Of a DNA stretch of 64,000 nt, positions 29,395 through 40,180 are shown one piece after another. How positions within the stretch are numbered: position 1 is the stretch's first letter; every line of letters starts with the position of its first letter. Both the position numbers and the translations under genes were made by a program. Origin of the DNA: Brachionus manjavacas (lineage: Eukaryota > Rotifera > Eurotatoria > Ploima > Brachionidae); the NCBI GenBank assembly GCA_019054805.1, contig JAHQIY010000002.1, positions 9,052,001 to 9,116,000 of the forward strand, given 5' to 3'. The notes under the pieces were generated by a model that saw only the letters and a list, made by a program, of their open reading frames with translations, did no database searches and had not been told where the DNA came from.

Positions 29395-30500
29395 AAAAAT
29401 TCATTAAAAAAGTTTTTTTTTTTAATTATCAATTTTTAATAATAATATTCATGTCTAAAAAAGATAATTTTAATTAGATTATCTAATTTAAATTTTAATT
29501 GAAGTAAAATATTTAAAAAGCCATTAAGTGAGCTTAAAACATAATGGCATAATTTTACAAGTAAAAAGAAACATTCAATAAAATCAAAACATGATTTACT
29601 CAAGCAATTTTCCAACCATCAGTATAGCGACTGTGAATTTAATTTTCCATATTTAATTTACGATTTTAAAAATCAAATTATTGGAACTGGATATTTTTAA
29701 AAAAAATTATTGAAAAAAAAGATAGGTAATCTCAAATAAATGAAACCATGTTATCCAATTGAAATTAAATTATTGTGTATTATGGCAAGAATTTAAAATA
29801 CATTTTGATTGATTACGAAGCATTTGGATTGATTTTATTAACATTTTAAAAAATAGACATTTAAAAAAATTAGAAACAATTTTTATTACTTAAAATATTT
29901 CAATCGCCAATTTAGCTTGATAGTTTCAATTATTTTATAGAGAGTTTCTCTCTAATTTAAAAAATTATAAAAATTATTAAGTTTTTTCTGGAAATATTTT
30001 TTATGACATGCCTAAATTTACGAAAGTGGAAAAAAGTAAGATTAAATTTTGAATTAGAAAAATTCAAAAATTCTATTTTATTTTTCGAAATAAAAACTAT
30101 TGTTAAGTGAAAATTTACTACATGTTTTTTAAAAAAAGTTGACGGCTTACTTAAGAATAAAGATCGTTCGGTCTCATGGGATGATTGAAGAGTTTGGTTT
30201 TAAGTTGAGATAATGACGAAGCTTTACTCCAGTTCTGTGTTACGGAATCGTTCGAGTGGCAAAAGCTGAAACGGGACGAAGAGTAAATAAATACCGAATT
30301 AAAAGCAATTTAAAATAAAACTGTTTTCGAACTAAAATCAATTTCATTCTAGTATTTCCCTTTGTCTAAAATGATAAAGATCTAAATTAAAAAATTAAAA
30401 TTACTTTTTGATTAAGAAATTTAATTTTGGGTAAAAATATATTGAAAAATTTAAGAATTTCTATAAAAAGAAAAAGATTCCTTTTTTTTTAATCTATATT
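29395..30500. other. AT-rich spacer, nothing firmly recognised, unit A
   Basis: Mostly poly-A/T-rich DNA. Two stretches have more balanced composition: 29,580-29,700, one frame of which reads HDLLKQFSNHQYSDCEFNF, vaguely BTB-like, and 30,138-30,290. Neither supports a call. Confidence 0.5.
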
Positions 30501-30935
30501 TAAGAAGTATTTCAAAATCAAAAATTGATTCTTTTTTGAGAATGAATAATAAGTTCGTTCCCAAAAGCATAAAATGATCGAATCGCTCAAACGGGAGAAT
30601 TAAAGCTTCCCGACTCAGTTGGATAAGCTGCAATTGAGAGATTAGATAAGAGATCGTACAATGATCAGTTGATAATATTTTAAAATTAAAAATTGAATCT
30701 TTTTAGAGCAAGAATTATTAGTTCGTTTTCAAAAGCGTATAATGTTCAACTCGATTTGACGAGAAAATAGAAGCCCCCCGACTCATTTGGATTAAGCTGC
30801 AATTGAACTAAGTGGTTTTAAAAATATCAGTTGATAATATTTCAAAATCAAAAATTAAATACTTCATTGTGTCAAAGAGCTTAAAATGATAGATTCGCTG
30901 AGTCGGAAAAAAATAAAAGCTTCTCGACTCATTTA
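30500..30935 (+). repeat. satellite-160, second cluster, unit A
   Basis: Three monomers with anchors at 30,576, 30,744 and 30,888. They share AAAAGCATAAAATGATCGA, GCTTCCCGACTCAGTTGGAT and TCAGTTGATAATATTTCAAA with the first cluster. A LINE remnant follows it directly, as at the first cluster. Confidence 0.8.
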
Positions 30936-30989
30936 AATATCGAAAAATTAACAAAAAATTTGAAATAAATGGACTAAACAGATCCTGTG

Positions 30990-31618
30990 CTAAACTCGGG
31001 TGACTCGGAGTCTCCTAATGGACACTCTGTGTGCAAAATTTGTGTCAATAAAGCCACCTAGTAGATCTGGAATCGAAGCATTTAGAGCGACAGAGTCGAG
31101 ATTACTGAGCACTAATTGTGAGCAGGCTTGGGTTGCAATCAAATTGATAGACCAAAAACCTTTACAAGTAGGTTGCATTTACAGACCACAGACATTGCAA
31201 ACCGAATCAAGCAAGCCCAGTAATTTTGACAGCGGAATCGCACGGTCAATCACAGCAGCTGTAAGCGGTGTTGCAAAGAATGTATACTCGACAACTATCT
31301 TAATGGGTGACTTTTACATGCCATACGTTGAATGGAACGAATTCGGCTCGCCAGTCCTGGGAGACATTGCATCAGCAAGTTTACACGTCACCAACGCACT
31401 AAGTCACTTTAGCCTTGTCCCACTTGTCGCTTACAAGACGTTCTCATGCGACATTAAGCCAAGCAGTCTGCTCGACTTAGTGTTGGTCACCGACCCAAAC
31501 AGATTATCGGAAGTGGAGATTGGCCCACCACTGGACGGAAAGTCGATCAGAAGCCACACTGAACGAAGTATAACACTCAAGACTCCGTACGTTGAGACTA
31601 AGTGTGAAATTAACACAA
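30990..31618 (+). pseudogene. LINE endonuclease (EEP) domain, unit A
   Basis: C-terminal two-thirds of an APE-type endonuclease of a CR1/RTE-like element, one open frame of 216 residues. Motifs: EQAWVAIKLIDQKPLQVGCI, YRPQTLQ, ILMGDFYMPYVEW (normally GDFN: the catalytic Asn is Tyr), SLLDLVLVTDP and RSHTERS (normally SDH). With two active-site positions altered it would not cut DNA. The frame runs into an A-run at 31,623-31,643. Confidence 0.83.
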
Positions 31619-31645
31619 AAATTAAAAAAAAAAAAAAAAAAAAGA
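31619..31645 (+). repeat. poly(A) run at the end of the endonuclease ORF
   Basis: About 20 consecutive A after the endonuclease fragment; the run is longer in unit B. It may mark a processed 3' end or simply slippage. Confidence 0.8.
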
Positions 31646-31809
31646 ATTGACAAAATACTTTATTTTAAAAAAACTTTTTGTGTTACCACAAAAATTAAAA
31701 TTTTTCTAAAAAAGGATATTAGGAAGTATGTAACAAAATTTATTTATAAAATTTGTAAAATAATGAATTCAAGAATTCAATCTTTTAATGATCGACTCAA
31801 ATAAAAGAA

Positions 31810-32265
31810 AATAAAAGCGTCCACGTCTTCACTGATGCTAAAACAAGGATCGGCTTGAGAGCGCATCATGAAATTATCTTTAGCTCGCCTTATGTCTTCC
31901 CGTGAAGTTGGCGACTCTTAGACCGATAAGAAAAACATGTCTAGCCTGCTCAAATGCTGGTCCGGTCAGTGACTGTCTTTTCGTCGTGGTCCTTCAGGGC
32001 AGCTATAGATTCCTTTGAAGCAAACGACGATTCATGTAGGAGAATAGGAGCTTAGGGTCCCTTTAAGATGCTTGTGCAAGCTTCATTTCGTACTCAATAA
32101 TTTTCATCTTCACCGTGAATCTAACTAGTCGGCACAATGCAACATGGTTTCTTGCCAAATGGTCATCGTCCCGCTTTATGCGTTTGCGGATGAAAAGGTG
32201 CCGCTTACGACGCACAAATGATGATATCTGCTGATTCCACCAAGGAGGCTTCACCTGAGTCGGCC
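31810..32265 (-). pseudogene. LINE inter-domain linker, inverted, unit A
   Basis: The minus strand reads KPPWWNQQISSFVRRKRHLF and continues as a basic helical stretch, the 'kp.WW...i...i.kk..l' region that normally joins endonuclease to RT in CR1-like elements. Here it is inverted relative to the endonuclease on its left and the RT on its right. A short satellite-like block (ATGATCGACTCAAATAAAAG) lies at its left edge. Confidence 0.68.
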
Positions 32266-32304
32266 TGCAGAAGCCTTTATTGTTCCTTTAATTTTAATTT
32301 TAAT

Positions 32305-32806
32305 TTTCAGAAAGTCTTTATCTAAAAGTCAGCTTCCAATACAATTCAGATCAGCAAATATTACTCCATTTTTTAAAAAAGGTGATAAATCAACGGCCAG
32401 CAATTATCATCCTGTGTCTCTAACTTCAATTCCGTACAAAATTATGGAAAGCATAATAAGAATAAAAATGGAAGACCTTCTTTATAAGAACAATATTTGT
32501 CAAGAAAAAAGTCGTGTACATCTAATCTTCTAAAAACTCTAGATATCTTCTCAATAAGTCTAGACAAAAGTATTCTTTTTGATGTAATTCTGCTAGATTT
32601 TGCGAAAGCATTTGATGCTGTTCCGCACAGACGACTAATGGCTAAATTGAAAGCGTATGGCTTTAATGGTCTGACACTAAAATGTTTTGAAGCTTTCTCA
32701 AAAAAAAGAATAGATTAGTTGTTCAAGTCGAAATTTTGTCGGATTGGTTTGAGGTTTTTAGCGGTGTACCTCAATGGTCAGTGGTTGGTCCACTATTGTT
32801 CGTTTA
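32305..32806 (+). pseudogene. LINE RT fragment, unit A
   Basis: FKKGDKSTASNYHPVSLTSI, IMESIIRIKMEDLL, then in another frame DVILLDFAKAFDAVPHRRLM (motif A), and in a third FSGVPQWSVVGPLLFV (motif B, SGVPQGS with G replaced by W). It ends before motif C, followed by AT-rich DNA. Motif A is 62% or so identical by eye to the LINE RT at 24,180 (a rough impression), so it is probably a related family. Confidence 0.8.
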
Positions 32807-33160
32807 ATTAGAATAATTTTGAATATAATAAATTTTGTAAGTGGCGTGAAGGCGGTTAAGTAAATTGCTAACTCAAAACTCCTTGTATCCTAGTTCTTTT
32901 TATAGTCTAGTCTAAGTTAAAATAAACTCTAATTGGTGACTTGGCTACAGGAAATATTATTTTGTTAGAGCCAAGTAAATGCTAAAAAAGAAGTTCAAAA
33001 TTTGTTGTTGATGATTGCTTCTTGGCGCTCAAGAGTTAATAATAAAGGGCTTTATACACAAACTTCTTTTTTTAATTAAATAAATTTAATCTAAAAAAAG
33101 ATATTTATAAATTTATTTTTAATAAATTATTTAAATAATATAAAATAAATCAATTTCCTA
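32807..33160. other. AT-rich spacer, unit A
   Basis: No coding or repeat signal seen. Confidence 0.6.
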
Positions 33161-33161
33161 T

Positions 33162-33298
33162 CACGCCCGCCAAAAATTGGGACGGTTTCTTAAACCGCCC
33201 GTTTAAATTTAAACGGCTGAAAAGTTGCTCGCTAAAATAAACGGGCCGACAGCCGCGAGTGTCCGCCCGTCAATTGGACCGGTCCGCATCCAGCACAA
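33162..33298. other. GC-rich palindromic island, unit A
   Basis: About 135 bp of clearly higher GC in AT-rich surroundings, with three palindromes: CGGTTTCTTAAACCG (33,183-33,197), an 18-bp perfect palindrome CCGTTTAAATTTAAACGG (33,199-33,216) and GGACCGGTCC (33,276-33,285). CCCGCC/GGGC motifs recur. It may be the end of a DNA transposon or a protein-binding element; no coding frame. Confidence 0.6.
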
Positions 33299-34277
33299 GT
33301 TAATAAAGTATTTTTATTTTCTGAAAGGTGCTTTTCGCTTTCACTTCAATTAGTTTTGATCGATTTATATCCGTCAATTTATCTTTCTGCTCTTCGTTTT
33401 TTTGTTATCGATAGTTAAGCTCTTTAAGCATTTTTATGTGTTAAATAGATTATTAATTCACTAAAATAAGTTGAATCCTTTTTCTTTTAAATCATTTTAT
33501 TAAATAAAATTAAAAAGAGAGTTTCAAATTCCTTTTCTTTATTTAGACAACTGAAACTAATTTCTCAATTTAAATTTATAAGAATTTTATGTACGCAGAA
33601 AGATAGAGTTAGGCCTGGAAAACTTAAGTTATAAATGAATGTTATAAATGTTTTTAATTGAAAAAATGTTGTTAGTCACATTCCATTCCACAGAGATTTT
33701 TATTACACTTTTGTTTCAAGAATGAATAAAAGCATGGATTTATGTGTAGAGAGTTTGAAGGTCAATAGGTATTTTTAATAAAATTAAAAGGATCATTTTA
33801 TCACACGTTCTTTGTAATGTCTATAAGTTATGTATCGTTGAACTATCTTTTTAAGATATCAATTTTTTTGTATTCAAAACAATTTAAATAAAATTTTAGG
33901 CTAAAATTTCTATTATTTACAAGCAAAGTAACAAGAATTTATCAAATAGATTGGAACAAAAAATAACAATAAACTTCTTTGTGATTATTAATTAAGATAA
34001 AAAAAAATTAAACAAACTTTTGAATAAAATAAAATAATGAATGTGTCTTAATAATTAAATTTTCTAAATAAATATTTAATAAAAAAATATTCACAAAATA
34101 TTTAGATTAAATAATTTTAAAAAATCTTTACAAAAAAATATTATTTGAAAAAAGTTATTATTGAAACTGTTCTTATTCATTATAGGTTTCGCTTCGAAAA
34201 ATATTTTAGCTCGACATTTGTATTTAAAATTATTGAATATTTATTGCTACATTAATTTAGACACATCAGCAACGATC
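33299..34277. other. AT-rich 3' flank of Kv1, unit A
   Basis: Probably the 3' UTR and downstream DNA of the minus-strand channel gene. AATAAA-like signals on the minus strand are numerous because of the composition, so none can be chosen. Confidence 0.5.
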
Positions 34278-35863
34278 TCAAACATCGGTCTCAACATTGG
34301 CCCCATTTAAGCTTATCTCATTTACGTATATTGAATTGTTCGCATTCTTCAAATTTCCATTATTCGGTACGAGATGGTATTTGGTCGTAAGTGACTTTTC
34401 AGGTGTATACAAATTAGATGACCATGTGTCCATGAGATTACGTGGGGGGAGATTTGGCGAGTTTAAATATTCGCAGGGATCAGCTTCGTTGCCCAACATC
34501 ATGTTTTGATAAGATGTCGCTCCTATCGATTCGTCCAAATCACTTCGCTTCATTGAGCCTGAACTGCACGGCGCTGTCAAATATGGCGTCGAGTCTGTCT
34601 GATGAGAATACTTGAGATCCTTGGACTCGTCGTTGTCCGATTCACGATGATAGAAATAATTAAAATTCGAAACGATCACAGGCACCGGAAGAGCTATTGT
34701 AAGCACACCGGCAATGGCGCACATGGAGCCGACTATTTTGCCCCATAGAGATATGGGCCGCATGTCGCCATAGCCGACTGTGGTCATTGTTATCATGGCC
34801 CACCAGAACGCGTCCGGTATGCTCTTAAAATAAGTGTCTTGTTCAGTCACTTCGGCAAAGTAAACCGCCGAACTGAACAAAATAACACCGATGAACAAGA
34901 AAAATATGAGCAGGCCGAGTTCGCGCATTGACGCCTGCAGTGTTTGGCCAAGTATTTGCAAGCCTTTGGAATGACGACTTAACTTGAATATTCGAAATAC
35001 TCGCACCAGTCTTATCACTCTTAGTATTGCAAGCGACATTGCCTGGCTGGACTTTTTCTGCTCGTCGGCAAATATAGTACCCAGAGTAATAAAGTAAGGT
35101 ATTATGGCCACAATGTCAATTAGATTCATGATGCTCTTGAGGAAAACGAGCTTGAGTGGACAAGATAAAAATCTAAGTATGAACTCAAATGAGAACCAAA
35201 TGATGCACACACTTTCGATGAGAAAAAAAGTGTCGTTCAACTGAGGTATGTCGTCTTCGACAATTGTAAACGATTTGTTTGTGCTATTATCGAAATCGGT
35301 TATTTTAAAACGTTTAAAATTTGGCAATGTTTCTAAACAAAATATGACAATGCTGGTTAGAATGACTGTGATTGAAATGATAGCTACAACACGGGCCCAT
35401 TGCGATGTTTCTGGATACTCGAACAAAAGCCATATTTGGCGCTGCAGTTCATTTGTTGGCAAAATTCGTTCTTCTTCTTTAACAAAGCCTAGCAATGAGA
35501 GCAAAATTAATTTAAAATTTGTTCCTATTGAGCATCTAGTTCAATCAAAGATCGATGCTCAATTTAATTAAATTAATTTAATTTATTTTATTAAATCATT
35601 TTCTTTAAATTTTATTCAAACCTTCGTCTTCTCTGAATTTATTGAAAGCTTCTTCGCCCAATTCAAAAAATTTTATCTCCTCTGTGAACACATCCACAGG
35701 TACATTTACCGGTCGTCTCAATCGTCCATTCGATTGATAGTAATACAATATTGCGTCGAAACTTGGCCTATTGCGATCGAAAAAAAACTCGTTTCTTAAA
35801 GGGTCAAAATATCGAACCCGTCGTTGTGGATCGCCCAGTAGTGTATTTTGAAAATTGCTTAAA
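34278..35863 (-). CDS. Shaker-type (Kv1) voltage-gated potassium channel, unit A, 5'-incomplete
   Basis: Forms the pore subunit of a tetrameric K+ channel in the plasma membrane. Two exons: 35,622-35,863 carries most of the T1 tetramerisation domain ([40 protein letters not shown]), and 34,278-35,488 the rest. The 133-bp intron has GT-AG ends and the join gives [12 protein letters not shown], exactly as in Kv1 proteins. In the second exon: S1 (38-60 of the open frame), S2 (92-112), S3 (125-145), S4 with regularly spaced Arg ([20 protein letters not shown]), S5 (196-218), selectivity filter TTVGYGD, S6 with PVPVIVSN, and a C-terminal ETDV PDZ ligand. The exon with the N-terminus and first T1 strand is not found before the gypsy fragment at 37,201, so this copy may lack its start. 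Confidence 0.93.
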
Positions 35864-35865
35864 CT

Positions 35866-37200
35866 AATGATAAAAATAAGTTTACTTGAAAAATTTTGTC
35901 TTTATTCTTTTTGTTTGGTAGAATATTTAAATAAAAAGTTATACGAATTTTAGTGCAAAAAAAATTTTAAATAAATATTGGCATAACTGATCTTATGCTC
36001 ATTTATTATTTTGAAAATAAATCTATTTATTAATATTTAAAATATAATTTTAATACTTCATTTATCTTGTTTATTTAACTTTTATTACAGATAAAGAAAT
36101 GGTCGAGCCATTTGGTAGAGAAAGAAGAATGTTTTCTTTTTTTATTTATTATTTGATCTTTTTAAATTATTTTCAAGAATTTATTAGCTGTATTTATTAG
36201 TATAAAAGCTATAAAAGATTATTGAGTTTTTTGCGAGGTATGGACAATATTTTTTAAATACAATTATTCAACAATTCAAATACATTTAATTTCAACAAAT
36301 TTTTCAAATGAATGACTATTCGATTATTCGATTATTCAGCTTTTCGGGGAAATAATTCAGAATAAATTTATTAAGATCTCTCTTTGCGTCTAATTAACCG
36401 GATTCCCTAAACCGGGGCTGCGGAAAACAGAGCGTAGTTAGTTTTTTAAACTACAAACATTATCTTTAAGAATTATCGTATCACAAACTCAAAGTCAAAA
36501 TTCATAAAAAAACACACTAAATTTTTCATGCTTGCAATATTAACTTAAAATTATTTTTTATTTGAAACTGAAAAAAATTTTGAAACATCGCACTTTATCA
36601 ATGTTATTTCAACATTGGATACATTTTGTAATTCAAACACAAAAAATTAAACCAATTTGACTTTAATTTATTTTGTGCATTCAAATATAAATTAAATTAA
36701 AATGTTTTATCAACATTCAAAAGTTGATCCGTATCCGAATAGTTAAAGAAAAATTAATTAGTTTAAGTCTGATTTGTTTTTAACTCTTAAAAACCAAGTC
36801 AAGATTTTCACTTATAGTTGTGACTTATAAACAAATTTTGTTTTAACTTAAGATGAATGAATGCTGGAATAGCTGCTTAGTACAGAATAATATGAGGCAG
36901 AAGTGTGGATGTCTAATAAAACATAAAAGAATAAGGTGATCATTACAAAAGGATCATGGCTTATTTGATATAAAGAATTCATCGTATGGCAGAAAATTAT
37001 GACTTAGTTTTAAGTTAGTTGAGTAAAAATATCTTAATACCATAAAACAATTCTTGTCATCGTGTAATTTTTATTCTTCTAAAATTCACATGTTGACAAA
37101 CATGTTACATAGCCGATATTTTAAAAAAAAATATCATGAATATAATATTAAATTAATTGATTTTTTAAGTAATAAATAATTTGATAAATTTATGTAATTT
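35866..37200. other. AT-rich upstream region of Kv1, unit A
   Basis: No exon with the conserved Kv1 N-terminal motif was recognised on the minus strand. A small GC-richer patch lies at 36,395-36,440 with a possible GTAGTT/AACTAC hairpin, and a short ATTCGATT repeat at 36,318-36,340. Either the first intron continues here or the region is foreign. Confidence 0.5.
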
Positions 37201-37205
37201 AAACA

Positions 37206-38072
37206 CACGATGACTGGGATGAGTTGTTGCCTTTACTCAAACTAGCGTATAACTCAGCGGTACATTCAACCACAAAATATACACCATACGAATTGATGTT
37301 CGGCCACAAGCCAAAAATGCCCATTGACCTCATTTACCAGACGCCGCAAATTAATTTAAAATTGGACACAGCCGGATATGCAGATAAAATAAAGAAGACT
37401 CTAAAGATAGCCCATGAAAGAGTAAGGATTAACCGCGACATAAAAATGTTGAAAGCCAAGTTAATATACGACAGACAAGTTATGGCAGCACCTTTCAAAA
37501 GGGGTGACGCGGTCTGGCTTAAAAATGACGAAACCAAGAAGGGCCAATGTAAGAAGTTTATTTACAAATGGAAAGGCCCATATCTCGTCACCAAAAAGGT
37601 TAATGACGTCAATTATATTATTAAGCCGCTGTACAAGAAAGGACGCGGAATCACAGTAAACAGATCAAGGTTAAAAAGACATTTCTATAAACTAGATAAG
37701 GGACACGAGTTGACCGAACCATTAGTCCAAAAGATCCCTAAAATTAAAGCCAATCCAAGAACAGTATACGCCAGAAAGTTGATAAAAAGGGCCAAAAAGG
37801 ATAAAAGAGGAAGAGAAAAAAGGATTGGAGAGATACTACCAGGAACAAGCGTGGACGTCGAAACGAACCGACCCAAACCAATCCAACTGGTCATGGCAAC
37901 CACTTTAAATCCGGATCAAACTAAACCACTAGAGGACAACATCGATGACCTGAGTGACCCTACCTTCAAAAAAAAAATTAATACAGATATATATGTCCCA
38001 GATAGGCCGCGACGTCAACGTAAGCCTCCGGACAGGTACGATCCGTCTCATAAATGGATGAAGAAAAGTTAA
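37206..38072 (+). pseudogene. gypsy integrase C-terminal part, unit A
   Basis: Open frame from the end of the catalytic core (LPLLKLAYNSAVHSTTKYTP) through the GPY/F module (KWKGPYLVTKKVNDVNYIIK) to the tail DPSHKWMKKS. The DDE residues and zinc finger are missing. Unlike the palindrome copies the frame is unbroken. The A-run near 37,970 has two or three more A than elsewhere, adding a residue. Confidence 0.88.
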
Positions 38073-38217
38073 ACAATTGTAAATATGGTTTCGAGTAACA
38101 GTTTTAATTTTAATTTATTATACAACTATAAAAGACAAGTTAAATGAATCATCTAATTTAAATACATAAGTGATCATCGTATAACTTAGTTTTCATATTA
38201 ATCAAAAATAACCAAAA

Positions 38218-38805
38218 ATGGAAAGACGTCAAGAAGAAAAGTGTGACAAAATTTTTATCCGATGTTTCCCACGACACTTCGACAGCTTTATGTTGAACTG
38301 CTTTGTAGATGAGTTGAGAGGTCAAGTGGGCCCGGTCAGATATTTCAGGGTGATCGAGGACCATTTTAACAAGCGTCTGGACACGGTGGGGTTTTTGGGC
38401 TTTTACGATTCTCGGGACAACATCAGGTGTCTAACCTCTCGGTACCCGAGGATCGTGAACCCACAAGACTCAACACACTTCTTACAATTCCGGAATAATA
38501 AGGAAAGGAAGGAGTGCGATTTTGACGAATTCCCACACACAGAGGTGAAGATAGTCAAATGGCTCCGTGACGGCCGAGAGGTCGTTAGAACGTGGACCCA
38601 TAGGGACGAAAATTATGAACGTGGGGAGTGCACGAGTGCAATAAGCACAGAACACCAGAATAAATATGAGCATGAGTCAACACAAAAACAAGTGCTGCAA
38701 CAAAGAGAGACGTCGAGTACAACAAAAATTAAGTGGGTCGTTTTTAACGAGACTGGAACTGACACCGAGGACAACGGTCTGGACGTCGAAGAGCAGAAGC
38801 ATTGA
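38218..38805 (+). CDS. 195-aa RRM-like ORF, unit A
   Basis: Third identical copy of the ORF at 11,564-12,151, with the same upstream spacer after integrase and the same downstream purine tract. Confidence 0.7.
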   Translation: MERRQEEKCDKIFIRCFPRHFDSFMLNCFVDELRGQVGPVRYFRVIEDHFNKRLDTVGFLGFYDSRDNIRCLTSRYPRIVNPQDSTHFLQFRNNKERKECDFDEFPHTEVKIVKWLRDGREVVRTWTHRDENYERGECTSAISTEHQNKYEHESTQKQVLQQRETSSTTKIKWVVFNETGTDTEDNGLDVEEQKH

Positions 38806-38846
38806 GACCGAGCCTCGGAGTGGCTCTCAAAAAAGGATGAGAGCAT

Positions 38847-39031
38847 TGTTAAATGCAAAAGTTTAGTTACTTTTAGTTTATTTCTTTTGTATATAAATTG
38901 GTTTGTTTGAGCCATTTAGAGATTATGATTATTTTAGTTTTTGAATTTAGTTATGTTTTTGATTTAAATAAAGTTATTATTATAATTTCAGTTTTGTTTA
39001 ATTGTTTATTAACACAACACCATCCACTACA
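38847..39031 (+). repeat. 3' LTR, unit A (185 bp)
   Basis: Same ends and signals as the LTR at 12,193-12,377, followed by GACGTC. It has the TTTGTTTGAGCC version next to the TATA box. Confidence 0.65.
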
Positions 39032-39056
39032 GACGTCCATCTATCAAGGACAAAGT

Positions 39057-39390
39057 TTAATTAAAGTTGATTAAAAATAAGAATTTGATCACACATTGAT
39101 CATGAAGCTTTAGTTGAAAGAAGACAAGTTCCGCAGCATCATGAAGAAAATTACGGGTAACTTTCAAGGAGTTTTTTATGAAAACAAGCAGGCCACCTCC
39201 ATGTCTATTCCTGTCTAATCTTATATTTGAATAAAAATTGTTATTTAAAAACGACTTATTACGGTATTGTTTGATCAACTTAAGATTCACTAAAACAAAC
39301 AATGTCGAACATGCGACTATTTAGAATTTCATTCAATTCAAATATATAACCAAGAATTGAATTGATATTGAGATGAAAAATTTTAAGCTT
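39057..39390 (-). pseudogene. LINE-type endonuclease fragment, unit A
   Basis: Third copy of the fragment at 3,620-3,952, with RLDRNRHGGG and the same stop after SES. Confidence 0.78.
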
Positions 39391-39487
39391 ATTGTCTGAA
39401 TTAGATCTAAAATCTAAAATCTTTTAGATAAGAACGAGCAACATTATTCGAGAATTGAGATTTTTCTAGTCATTGCACCAAAGTATC

Positions 39488-40074
39488 TTACTCTTGAATC
39501 TCAAATTTGAGTATTTCAGATCCGATAGATTCACGTATTTTCGGAATATCATTTTGATTGAATAAAAATGGTTTGTCATATGATAAGTACTTTGAATAGG
39601 CACAGATAAAAACGCCACAATCTTTATCGTTTCCATATTGTTTTGGGTACAAATGGTCATTTAGTATCATCCATGAATCTGAGTCAGCCAAAGAAGTAAT
39701 ATACTTTTTAAGAACTCCACGAATTTTTTCAATAATCTCGTTATTGCTACTATAAATTGAATAATAATACTTGATTTTTTTGATATGTATCAAACACAAT
39801 TAAGACCCAATGATTTCTTATTAAATAAAACTGGACAAAATAGCAGACGAAAGTCGGTTTTAGAATTTTTCTCAACAGATTTCGATACCCCTCGAAGATT
39901 ACCATCTAAAATTTAATTGATGATAAGAGAGTCTATATGAGAACATTTGACATTGAGATTAGAGTTACATTTTCATGTAAAAATTAACAATTATATCATT
40001 GATTTTAAAACCAAATAATAAATCATATAAACTCAATCTATTCACCTCAAAACCAAACCCTTTAAGAAAGACAG
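39488..40074 (-). pseudogene. C48 protease remnant, unit A
   Basis: Third copy of the Ulp1-like remnant. The Gln/Cys region with DCGVF is open over 39,488-39,799. Here the A-run after DTYQ is shorter, so the end of the His region joins the Cys region in one frame. The ~100-bp linker to the array is present. Confidence 0.75.
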
Positions 40075-40180
40075 TGAGATCATCATCATGATTTAAGATA
40101 GCTTCCTGAGATTAAGGGTCATTTTAAGAAAACCAAAGATTACTCTTAATAAAGCTTTGCTGAGTGCAAATTGGATTGGA

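Larger units (their letters stand above)
37201..39031 (+). mobile_element. Ty3/gypsy 3' fragment, unit A
   Basis: Same family as 8,221-12,377 but starting inside integrase at AAACACACGATGACTGGGAT. The left junction joins AT-rich DNA with a few bases of shared sequence (TTTAAACACACGA against ATAAAACACACGA), as in end-joining. Its right flank is the same endonuclease remnant as in the palindrome copies. Confidence 0.9.
22382..40180. repeat. segmental duplication, unit A
   Basis: Aligns end to end with 44,121-61,910 at a displacement of 21,732-21,739 bp. Differences are mostly homopolymer lengths plus scattered substitutions. The duplicated segment also includes part of the flanking 87-bp array. 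Confidence 0.97.

Noticed and set aside
29580..29700. BTB-like reading HDLLKQFSNHQYSDCEF
   Set aside because: Too short and too weak; chance similarity cannot be excluded.
34297..35571. Plus-strand ORFs over the Kv1 exon (34,297-34,509; 35,248-35,571)
   Set aside because: Antisense shadows of the minus-strand channel exons.
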